64,000 nucleotides of DNA from Rosellinia necatrix (taxonomy: Eukaryota; Ascomycota; Sordariomycetes; Xylariales; Xylariaceae). Both the position numbers and the translations under genes were made by a program. This document shows positions 34,106 to 43,988 of the stretch, piece after piece; within the stretch, counting starts at the first letter, position 1, and each line of letters opens with the position of its first letter. The stretch spans positions 4,687,001-4,751,000 of the forward strand of contig JAGYVD010000004.1 of the NCBI GenBank assembly GCA_021209875.1, given 5' to 3'. Below the pieces are notes generated by a model. The model made no database searches. It was not told where the DNA came from and saw only the letters and a program-made list of their open reading frames with translations.

Positions 34106-37100
34106 TATGCATCGCATGAGCAGCCTTATACGGGGGGAGCCTTGCAAGCGTCCACTTCCTCTTTCTTCAGGCAATCAATTCAATGGTTCGCCCTCGAATT
34201 CCACATTACTGCACATTCCAGCACAGCCCAACAATTCTTTTGAGGCTAACCACAAGCCAGAAATGGGGGGTGTGTGTGTAATCTATACTACATACAGGGA
34301 TATGTATTTGTCCTCGTCCGCTAACAGCGCTCCTCTTTATCGAGAAGCTATCCGAGGTCCACAAGCACATACTCATGCATATGCGGGAGGGCCAAGGACC
34401 CCGCTTACGGCCCATCCTACGGAGTGTAGCCAGCCACATGCGTATGCCGAAGCAGGGTCCGGCCGGGATGCTACCATGTCAGTCAATTGGGAATAGCAAC
34501 GAGGTTCCTCGTCCAAGAGCCAGCGCAACGCCTAATGCATCAGCAACGATCTCGCTACTCTTGGAGACTACGCTTGTGATGGCGTCTGTAGAGACAAATA
34601 GGAATACGATCTTCCGAGATATCCCGTTTGCATCTCGCTCAGCTAGCCACTGCCATCGATCTTTCCCATTACCATTTTGATTTGAGGAATACAAAAAGAA
34701 ACGGGGAAACAAAAAGGTTGAGAAAACCTAAGCCGGCATGGGGTTTCCCTCGGGTTTCCCATGTACCACTCATACGCCTCCCTTGCAAGCTGGCCGCCTC
34801 CTTGCTGTCTGCAATGGCATCCACCCTCATAGCCTCGGCGGCTGTAGTCGACATCACTGCCCCAGGACTGCCGCTCTCTTCGTAGCATAATTCTCTCTCT
34901 CACCCCCCAACCCTCCCTCCCCCTCCCTCTTTTACTCCCCATTTTCTCTGCTCTTCAATTTTCTCGTAGCCGAACCTCCCTACTTCAATGTTAATCAACC
35001 GCTCAGCCGGTCATTTCTACCCCGTATGTAACCGTGTCGACCTTGACCAGATTGGTAACATGAGAAGGATCCAAGAGATTGAAAACGTGATAGCTTCTAG
35101 TGATTATATTAGTTCACGTACGAAGGTAGACTCAAACGGCCTAGACCAGGAGAATCAGGCATAAATATATACACAGCGTATATAGCAAAGCTTATTGTCC
35201 TTCATTATGTTCTCATTACTCAGTAAAAGCCTAAGTTATTAACATAAGATCATTGAAGATATTCTGCTGTCAGCTCCTAGTGAGGGAGGGGGAAGATATG
35301 GGAAAAGGAGGTGGGATATAAATTAACAGCGAGAAAGAAAGCAATGCCAACAACATGAAACACACACAATAAGAGCCAGCTAGGAGAACTGGAGTAGGGG
35401 AGGGACTTAGAAAAAACACTCTTCAAGTTCAAATTATATTACCCCTATTAGTATAATCCCGCTCCGATGTAGATGGTCGAAAATGTCACAGTTCACACTG
35501 CTGGTAGTTCCAGAAATGACTTATGTTATTGCACAAGGAGGGAAAACTCCTCGCTTGGTCAGTCGCCAGCTGCTCGCTTCTTTTATATACAGTATTCTGG
35601 CCCGTGCCCTAGTGGGGTCCTTAGGTTAGAACTAGTTCCGTGACAGAAAACATCTTCCTTCATAAACCTAGACACATACATTTACACACCCACAATTACA
35701 CTTACACCCAGACCAGGTCCCTTTATCTCTCTTTATAGATGCGGAGGCTGAGAAAGACATATAACGCCATTTTCTCACGAAATGCCCAACCTACTGACTG
35801 ATAGACTTTCATCTCGTGTAGAACCCCCCTTTCTCCCCCTATTACAGTCGGAACGCACATATGACGAACGATCCATTGTTAATACTATCATCTGTGATTT
35901 AACCGTCGGGGTTTTATTCGAGATATGCTATGAAGAGAGTTGGTAATGATATCCTGTCCTATATACTAGGATCTGAGTTATCATATGTAAGTGTGAACAC
36001 GATGATAATTATATAAGTTCTCATCTAGAGCTACATAAAAAGTCTCTCGGCGCACGGCAAGTCTTTTCACCCTAAGAGCGTGCGGGGCTCATCCAAGTTA
36101 GCGTTTAATAATAAAGCGAGCAGCTTGGGGTTATGCCTCTTGATCGTGGTGCCTAACGTGACTGCACCTGGCTTGTATTCGAACGCATTTTTGGATCCCT
36201 CCGAGTAGACTAAGTGTCCCATGGCATTCATAGAGTACTAGCAGACTTAAAAGAATAAGCGCTGTCGTTGGTATAGCCTTCGAACTTTTGAATCACGAGG
36301 ACTCAACAAGACTCTATGGGGGTATGTATGGTAAAGTAATTATAGCTATTTAACTGTGTTCTGCATGGTATCGCCCCTTATTATCACTTTTGTACTAAGA
36401 TATTTTGAATACTCTGACATATTCACGGTTAATCAATGGGTGTATAGCGTAAACACTAGTCGGTGAGTGACAATGGTTAACACCGTGAGGAAAAGCTGCG
36501 ATGCAGTGATTCAAACCTCCCAAGGGAAATCAGATGTGGCGAGCCATCCTACTATGTACCTATGCTAGCTAGTTACATAGTTGCTACTAACACCCTCTTC
36601 AGGCTTTCCAGACCCGCCGTATTATAACTCCGTTTCCACCCCCCCAGTAACTCAGACACCGTAAGGGGCGAGAAACTCCTTATAGTTACTCCATTTATCC
36701 CTCATACCAGGAAAGATAGATATACAGAGCTTATCTCTAGTGTATTTATTGCTAGCTCGTCAATAATTACCGTAAAGGAAGAATAGGGGCTTACTAAATC
36801 TCGTAGATTACTATTACGAGCCAAGTTCTTTGCCTATATCAGTTTGATAGAGTAGATAGCTGAGAGTCGGTGAATGTGTAATAAGCTGATAATAGTGTAA
36901 ATGGATTCACAAGTGAATGTTCACGTATTGATGATTAGTTATCACGATACGACTACAGCAATAGATAAATGGGTATAAACAGTCAAGTGCTCAACTTGAC
37001 GACGCACTACTTTCGGTACTATAGCGACGGTGGTGTCATAGTATAACGTTGCGTCGCGGTTCCATGAAACTAAGATAGAACCCTTGACGCATCTAACCTG

Positions 37101-37495
37101 GTGGGCTACAAGGGAGGAACACAAGGCTACAATTATGCCCTCCCCTGAAAGTCAGGTGATGTAAGCGAACGGTGAACCCTGAAATTCGTTACATCAAGAA
37201 TCTAGATTATTACGCTAGTGAATGCGAGGCTGAGATGTTAACAGGCGGGTAGAGTCATCCATATCGAGGAGAGTCGGCAGGTACAGTTCAACCACAAAGG
37301 CGCTAATATTGTTGTTCGACATTCAAACGAATTCCAGCTCTTTTATTAATATATTATTGTTCGTTCTTCCAAGTATCTAATATCCCATAATCTAAGTGTA
37401 CATATACTTTGAGATACCCACGGCGTGACAGAGACAAGCTAGAGACGTCCAGTCCGACACTTTTCAGGATACCTTGTACGCATTGATCGACGTTC

Positions 37496-39175
37496 CTACA
37501 CAAAAGGAACATAGTACTTCATCGCGTTCTTCGGGTCGAATTGGCGTTTGAGCGCCTTCAACTTCTGCAGTCTCCAATCCTCCCAGCCGTAGACGGCCTC
37601 GAGAGGCTCATCTCCATTTGCATAGTTGACGTATGCGCGGAGATGTTCCGGATCGTCGCTTCCCTCGAGCAAGAAGCCTCGCAACGTCTTCCCGAACTCC
37701 TCCGCAATGGGGTCGATGGTGGCGTTTGGCTTGTATTGCACATAGGAAGTGACCAAGATCTCGTCGTCTCGGTGCGGGAAGGCAGTGGACGCTGCATCGA
37801 CCGCCTTCACGGCTTGGGTGGAGTAGCCCTCAAGCAGGAAGAACGACCCGGCAATTTCGGGGACATTGCGGAATGTCTCGTCAATGTGATCGTATACCTT
37901 CCGCACAGCGGCTACGTTGTACGATTTCAACCCGATCGGGTAGCGAAGAGAGGTTAGCCCATAGGCACAGCCGGCGCCGTCCTTGTCCTGGAACGTGACG
38001 GTTGCGAGATCATGTAGATCGCCCTCGCCAGCTTGAACCATTAAGGGACCAAGATCATGAAGCGGCTTAGCATATTCGCGTGCTGTCTCGGTAGGCCCAT
38101 CGTAGACGATGGCGAACCAGAGAATTGGCTATGTGGTTCTTTAGCAGGGAAGTATTTTGGGGTACTGATGTCACGGAGGACTTACGTGGTCAGGGTCAAT
38201 CTCAGCGACTTTCACGATGTATCCCCAATGCGTTGCCTCTGCTGGCTGATCCTTGAGCATACTATTCGCCAGCTCATAGAGGGCCTCGAGTTTATCCTGA
38301 GAGTAGATAAAAACCTCGTATGACCACTGGTTTTCCTTGGTATCGTAGACACGATATTCCCATTCCGTCACCAAGCCAAAGTTGTGCCCTGCACCTCTAA
38401 TGGCCCAGAAGAGGTCAGGGTGCGACTTGTCGGATACGGTGATAAGGTCACCATTGGGGAGCACAAGCCGAGCAGAAATGACTTGATCCGCGGCCAGCCC
38501 AAGTTGGCCTTGATACCACCCATGTCCTCCCCCCATTATCACTGCGGATAGGCCGACACATTCACAGATACCAGTTACTGTGGTTTCGTCAGCGACCAAT
38601 GAGATGCCTTCTCACGTCAGGTTTTCAAGCTTACCCGCCCTCTTCCCCACGGCCGCAAGCTCGTCGATAACGTGCTTGCCAGTGGCACCGCCGCCTATGG
38701 TGGCACTTTTGCCATCCTTGCTAAGCTTCACCTTGTTTAGTTTGCGGAAGTCAACTTGGATCGCGCTCTGGGCGTCCGCGAGAGACTCCGTTGCACCATG
38801 GCCACCCGATCTGGCGACGAACGGGATGTTGAACTTGTCGGCGATGCGGACCTAATATCGTTTAGTAGGCGGGTCTGTCGGGGGCTCGCGCCCAATTGGT
38901 GCATAACTCACGATCTGCTGGATATCTTTCTCGGTTGTGGCCTCGACAACGACAGAGATATCGGGTGCGAGAAATTCCCTCCATCGGCTTGTCAGGTTGG
39001 CGAATTGGCAATTGTCCTTGGTGACAATGGCCGCTCCCGACGATAGCAGGGGTCGTAGCTCAGCGAGGGCAGAGATCTTGTCCGTCATGTTTGCTTGTAG
39101 GTCTGCGGCAAGTACGGGGACGGGAGATAGGAAGTTGAGGAGGGAAAAAGCGCTAACAACGCCATTGAACAACAT
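37496..39175 (-). CDS. Secreted berberine-bridge-enzyme-like FAD oxidase
   Basis: Four exons, 39175-38912, 38851-38635, 38577-38186 and 38128-37496, give 501 residues. Introns of 60, 57 and 57 bp are GT-AG and in phase. The start is the first ATG, which gives a clear signal peptide (M-L-F-N-G-V-V-S-A-F then a hydrophobic run ending V-L-A-A-D). The FAD-binding PCMH domain shows A-R-S-G-G-H-G, whose His is the usual covalent flavin site. G-I-C-E-C-V-G-L then M-G-G-G-H-G-W carries Cys residues where the second covalent link sits in bicovalent family members. The end reads F-D-P-K-N-A-M-K-Y-Y-V-P-F, the BBE C-terminal substrate domain. Such enzymes oxidise alcohols, amines or peptidyl side chains with O2 and act in the secretory pathway or outside. 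It lies 1.85 kb from a UstYa-like gene on the same strand, which suggests a role in the RiPP-like unit; it could also be unrelated. Confidence 0.9.
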
Positions 39176-41027
39176 GATTGCGAGGAAGAATCCAGCGCCG
39201 CTGGAGCTAAAGGGCGCACTTTGATTCGGCAAGAGCACAAGTATGATGGATGCTACGGAAGATGCAGCAGTAGTGTTGCAGTCACATCAGACACCCAGCA
39301 TGACTCAAACAAATCAAGCATTCGAGTCCTACGTCGGGCGGGAGGGCCATGGTAGATAACAGTCGCATTTGGAGGCGGCACAGCACAACATCTAGGCATC
39401 GGCCCAACTGGCCAACAGCCCTGAAAGGGGCTGCTGAGCAATCTGAGCGATGCGAAACAGCTGTTTCCCGTCGCTTCGAGCGTAGAGAAGCTATCGAAGC
39501 CGCGCAGAACCAGTTGGAGGATTTGAAAACATCCCTGCACCCACATGGTAGGAGGCGGGACAGGAGGGGGGAGACCGGAGGGGGACTGATCCTCCGGGGA
39601 TGGGAAAAAGCGCGCTTGGCACTCCACTTGAGGGGGATGGCACGTTAGACGTTCAATGCAAGGCCGTTCATGACCACCATTTCCCTCCGCATCCGCCGAC
39701 GACCTGATGTCCATGGCCACATTTCCAACCCTGGCCGCCTGAGGCTCATTTCCTACCCATCCCTCGCGGACTATCTCCTTGCCCCTCCCACCTCGTGTTT
39801 CGCTCAGCGATCTCTCGCTCGCTCACGTTTTCCGTCCCTGTTCGATAGATCGATCGGGAACGAGCGGGGGAGGAGCATGGGAAAGCAGCATATCCTAGCG
39901 TCCTCTTACGCGTGCTGGACCGCGGGTCAATGAACAGATCCCCCCCCCCAGCACGCATTGCGCGGGGGGGTTAGGGGTCTCAGCGCGCGTCAGCAGGACT
40001 TTGGGCAGGAGATGTAGAGTGCCAGTCAGTGTAGTGTATAAGCTGTGGTTCCGGACTACTGCACCGCACAGAGACAAGTCAAAGATCCTGACTATCATGG
40101 CGACTCGTGGGTGCAGGACAGAAAGAAAAAAAGAAAGGGGAGTGGTGTGAGGGGTCTTTGCGCAAGCATGTCTAACCACTTACATGCATAGTAAATAGTT
40201 ACATCGCTATAAAACGTGCATATGTAGGATCTACCACTCGCATTATTGTATACAAGATTCAAGGGCAGGACCAAATGCATAGCTAACATCATGTGACTCA
40301 GCTATCATCATCATCATGACTGACGCGCGTAGTTCTGCGCGTAAGTCTGCGCGCCGGTTGAAAGCTTTATCCCAAATGAGTTAGGGTCTACGTTAGTCTA
40401 AGTGTGTTAGTGTGCTGTATGTACGCACACATATGCGTACTTAGGTAATGGTCCTGTGCGTATATCCCTCAGGGGGAACTGCCTCTGAGTCCGTTTTGGC
40501 ATTTCAATCTCCGATATGGCCCATAATACTACCTACGATACACTAGCAGCATCTCACTACACTACTGTAAGAACTCGAATGCCTGTACCTAGACAAGGAT
40601 GGCGTAAATTTGGCGGGGAAATAATTAGCAAGTCAGTATACTATCTATTTAGTCGTTGGCAATGTACGACCTCCTCTTGATAAAGACACGGATATCTACT
40701 ATTATAGCTCAGTAATTACCCTAGTTGCCCTCGATGCATGCTCAGTAAGTAATCGGGACATTTAGACACCACGAGGGATCCCTTGAAAGCAGGATGCCAT
40801 GCGAAACGGGCATAGGTATAGGGTATAAGGTATAAGGTATGAGGGAGGCCTTATCACCTATTAGTGCTTGCTCGGCAAAGTCGACGCCGAAATAGTACCG
40901 GGAGTGCGCAACCAATTTGAAGATGAGTACATACTTAGTAATCGTAGTCGATGGTCTCCGGGTCGATAAGTCATCTCGTATGACTTATTCGCGACAGCTC
41001 TCCCTCCAAGTCTAATGACATGTTATG
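39176..41027. other. Intergenic upstream of the BBE-like gene
   Basis: About 1.85 kb containing the BBE-like promoter. A GC-richer part (39250-39960) has open frames on both strands without family features, so I do not call them. A C9-type run lies at about 39940-39949 and G-runs at 39963-39970. Confidence 0.45.
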
Positions 41028-41921
41028 CTATGCATTGCCGACATGCGCCTGGCCATGGCTCAGTCCGTGTGCTAGAAACCCGGTAGCATTGAATACCCTC
41101 CATTTCTCAACGTAAGCCTTCACTGCCTCGAAATCCCGACATTGTCTGGGGAAGCCGCTGCCTAGGAACCCATTTGGGTCATCTTCTCCCGGCTCCACTG
41201 TGCTGTCTGCCGCGCATGTGATGCTCTGCTCGAGATAGTCAAAGCAATGGGAGGCGTGGATGGTGCGGTTCTTGCCAAAATCAAACTCCTGGAGCTCTGC
41301 CGTTTGCGCGTAGTATGCGCGCCTTACAACGTACAAGCAATGTAGTTGATGGAAGACCGTTGGAATAGAAATCTTGGGAGCGAGGTCGTGGTCTCTGAAG
41401 TAACCTAGCCCGTCTTAATAGTAGTTCGTTAGCAGTGTCCCCGCCAGTTGGCATAATCCAAGACCGGATCATCCCGTCTAGTGTGTAGGAGACTCACTTG
41501 GTACGAGCGCGTCCCAGATTGGCTCTGATTCTTCTCCTGCGCCATCACCTTGTGGTGGCTCCTTTGAGAAGGGGGAGGAGAATACAAATTGCCCTTCAAT
41601 CTGCGGAACTGGGATGCGTGGTGCTGTCGCCCCGTTGACTCTGCCCTCTTGGTGGGAGGTACGCGCTGAGTTGAAGAGAATCCCCGCTACAAAACCACCC
41701 GCCGCCGTCAGTATGAAGCACGCTACTATCGCCAAGTATGTGAGCTTCTTAGAGGAAAGCAACCACCTTGGGGCGTCTGGCCGCACGGGGCTCTGATCTT
41801 CCTCATCTTTCGCCAGCCGCTGATATGTGGTTTTAGTCTGAATATATTCCATCATAGCGGGGGATATGTGTATCGCCTTTCCTGGGCTCGTTTGAACCGA
41901 GAAGGAGGGTTCCCAATTCAT
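41028..41921 (-). CDS. UstYa-like (DUF3328) oxidase 1
   Basis: Two exons, 41921-41498 and 41413-41028, give 269 residues. The donor is GTGAGT. I chose the TTAAG acceptor at 41414 because it yields L-V-P-N-G-L-G-Y-F, the family's conserved P-x-G-x-G segment; a later TAG acceptor at about 41406 would lose it. One membrane helix lies at about residues 59-83 after a cytoplasmic N-terminus. The two hallmark motifs are H-Q-L-H-C (163-167) and H-A-S-H-C (194-198), with Y-L-E-Q-S-I-T-C-A-A-D following, as in UstYa/UstYb. UstYa proteins are proposed metal-dependent oxidases that form macrocyclic links, hydroxylate or halogenate peptides in dikaritin, cyclochlorotine and victorin-type pathways. It is 1.06 kb from the precursor gene, transcribed away from it, so they share a divergent promoter region. 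Confidence 0.92.
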
Positions 41922-42980
41922 AGTTCATATCAAGCAAAGTACGACTCTATCAAGCTGGCCATTGACCGCTTTTGTCAAGCCAATAGTAGTAGGAGGTATC
42001 CCGCCCACTAACAGAATGCGGCTTACACACATATACATGGACTAGCCTGTGGTCACTCACGATCATCCTCGTATGGTCTGGATAGACCCAATGCCATCTA
42101 CCGTACCAAGTAATCTAATGTGCCGATATGCGGTATGTGGGGTATGGGTGAAGGCGCAATAGAGTAGCATTGCCAACGCTAGGCAGGAGGGTGTTTGGGA
42201 CAAGTCATTCACCACTTCAACGCCGCTCGCATGCATCATGATATGATATCCACCGGAACATAATTAGGTAGGCCCGTTGCGCATCAACATGTAAGGCAGA
42301 CGTCTGGCCCCGCGTCGCTCGGGGTTACGCGCTTAGACAGCTGATGCTTTGGACAGAAACCTGGGCGATCAGGCAGCAGGGTCACCAGACAGGGACGAGG
42401 ATCTCCGGACTCAAGAGGAGTGGCCCCTCTACAGAACTCCACATCAGCGTTCAAATCCCGGCCAGCACCACCGTATCCAGAAACGTACACAGGTATCTTC
42501 AAGTCGAACCTTCTGCTGCCTGTGTAGTGTATGTCTGTAGGATCGCGAGTCCCTGTCGCCCCTCGGCCTCTTGGCCCCGTCCAAGTCTCAATTCTCGACT
42601 AAAGAGCCCACACACAAGGGACTATGTAACCTAATCACCATTTAACAAGTTCCATGCTTCGGTACCCAGTCTATGCGCAAGGACCATGCATGGTGATACC
42701 GGAATAATGTTCAACATAACCACAAGCTATCTCCAAGACGTTGTATTGGCCTTGTTCTCGCATGCGGCTAGTGATGCAGGACAGCATCGCCCACACCGAC
42801 GTCGCAGTTGACAAGTCGACGGTGTCCATCATGTCGAGGAGTTAGACCGCCCGTGAATATTTGATGATAAGGAGGCCAGTCATCCTAAGTTAGAGCAGAA
42901 AGATCGGTACAGCCATCTCCCAAAGCAGCCTCGAACAAGCACAACAAGCATCTTATCATACTACCAACTAAAACGCAATC
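41922..42980. promoter_or_regulatory. Divergent promoter region, UstYa-like 1 / RiPP precursor
   Basis: A 1.06-kb gap between divergent starts. Just before the precursor ATG lies a pyrimidine/adenine-rich leader (about 42920-42980), common in well-expressed fungal genes. No binding site is identified. Confidence 0.5.
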
Positions 42981-43523
42981 ATGAAGTCTGCCATCATCTT
43001 CGCTATCTTTGGCCTCTCCGCCCTGACAAGCGCCCTACCTACCGGTAAAGTCAACGCCTTTGCTGGAATTGTGGGACTCATACTAATAGTCGTCTTAGGG
43101 TCGCCTGAGATTGATGTTGCGGATGCCTTCAAGCGCTCCGAGTCCGACATCGATGTCGCAGACGCTTTCCGGCGCTCTGAATCTGACATCGATGTTGCCG
43201 ATGCTTTCAAGCGTGCTGAATCCGATATCGATGTCGCGGACGCCTTCAAGCGTGCCGAATCTGACATTGACGTTGCAGACGCTTTCAAGCGTGCTGAGTC
43301 CGACATCGACGTTGCAGATGCTTTCAAGCGCTCTGAATCCGATATTGATGTCGCTGATGCTTTCAAGCGCTCTGAGTCTGATATTGATGTCGCAGACGCC
43401 TTCAAGCGTGCCGAGTCCGACATTGATGTTGCGGACGCATTCAAGCGTGCCGAATCCGACATCGATGTTGCGGATGCTTTTAAGAGAGGGGAGTCGGAGG
43501 TTGACGTTGCCGATGCATTTTAA
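42981..43523 (+). CDS. Kex2-processed repeat precursor peptide (dikaritin-like RiPP candidate)
   Basis: Two exons, 42981-43044 and 43099-43523, give 162 residues. A signal peptide is visible (M-K-S-A-I-I-F-A-I-F then small residues, cut likely after T-S-A). The rest is 11 cassettes of exactly 13 residues (39 bp). Each ends D-V-A-D-A-F; the first ten are followed by K-R (nine) or R-R (one, copy 2), and the last ends at the stop codon. The linker is [S/A]-E-S-D-I in copies 2-10, S-P-E-I in copy 1 and G-E-S-E-V in copy 11. D-V-A-D-A-F is therefore the invariant part and the likely core, with Kex2 cutting after KR and a carboxypeptidase removing the basic pair. Signal peptide, repeated core, dibasic spacing and two flanking UstYa genes are the defining layout of dikaritin-type fungal RiPPs. 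There is no Tyr or Trp in the array. The alternative, a secreted repeat (repellent or pheromone-like) peptide, is less likely given the neighbours. Confidence 0.88.
   Translation: MKSAIIFAIFGLSALTSALPTGKVNAFAGIVGLILIVVLGSPEIDVADAFKRSESDIDVADAFRRSESDIDVADAFKRAESDIDVADAFKRAESDIDVADAFKRAESDIDVADAFKRSESDIDVADAFKRSESDIDVADAFKRAESDIDVADAFKRAESDIDVADAFKRGESEVDVADAF
43045..43098 (+). other. 54-bp in-frame intron in the precursor gene
   Basis: Donor GTAAAG, ACTAATA branch site, TTAG acceptor. Removal joins L-P-T-G to S-P-E-I-D-V. The intron has no stop and a length divisible by three, so an unspliced message stays open and would insert 18 mostly hydrophobic residues. Confidence 0.75.
43101..43520 (+). 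repeat. 11 x 39-bp tandem coding repeat
   Basis: The first core codon of copy 1 is at 43113 and that of copy 11 at 43503, exactly ten periods of 39 bp with no indel. Copies differ mainly at third codon positions. Confidence 0.97.
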
Positions 43524-43988
43524 GGTTAATGACGGAATGATTTGAAGTTAAATGATGATATGAATTGGTTTTTATGTTTTTCCAAAGTAACGCCTCTCGT
43601 TTGATGTACCTATGGGGGAACACGAAACCACTAGGGTAGCCCATCACTTTGTCGCAACTTTACTTAGTCAAAATGATTTCATTGAAAACAAAATAAGCTC
43701 TATACACTGCATTGTGATACGTGCTTACGTTTCATCTCAACTTACCCCCTTATAATTAATTACACTGAAGCAATGAAGTGTTTCGAGACACCGCTTGAGC
43801 AGAAGCTGAGTCATGGCTATATAAATAAGAATAACACCACATATCAGCAAAATTCATATTTTTTTTTTTTTTAAAAAAAAAAAAACTAGAACGTGTTTGA
43901 TTCATCACTATCTCAACTAATTCCCTACTGTAGCCTCAACACCACCATTCAGTCTCGGAGAGAGTCATGAGATCCCTGAGTGTCTCGT
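43524..43988. other. Convergent intergenic region
   Basis: Holds the 3' ends of the precursor (plus) and UstYa-like 2 (minus). A T14 run directly abuts an A13 run at 43859-43885, a self-complementary element between the converging genes. Confidence 0.7.
43859..43885. repeat. Poly-T/poly-A inverted repeat
   Basis: Fourteen T followed immediately by thirteen A. It could form a weak hairpin in either transcript or act as a 3'-end element for both converging genes; that is inference. Confidence 0.8.

Larger units (their letters stand above)
31997..37495. other. 5.5-kb gene-free region
   Basis: Only short unconvincing reading frames. Contents seen: a TAACCTAACTAAC-like simple repeat near 33020-33080, an AC microsatellite at about 33800-33821, an imperfect tandem array at 33930-34105, pyrimidine-rich DNA near 34890-34950, and then AT-rich, stop-rich DNA from about 35000 to 37400. 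It separates the NRPS unit from the RiPP-like unit. Confidence 0.55.

Noticed and set aside
39176..39238. Upstream GTG start for the BBE-like oxidase
   Set aside because: Not a normal fungal start; the downstream ATG at 39175 gives a clean signal peptide.
39253..39720. 155-codon minus-strand frame upstream of the BBE-like gene
   Set aside because: No family motif, unusual Cys/Pro-rich content and no plausible splicing; it overlaps the likely promoter.
42968..43545. Long open frames on the minus strand and in another plus frame across the precursor
   Set aside because: They are by-products of a 39-bp repeat, which keeps every frame open if one unit is open. They lack a signal peptide and have no Kex2 sites in sensible places.
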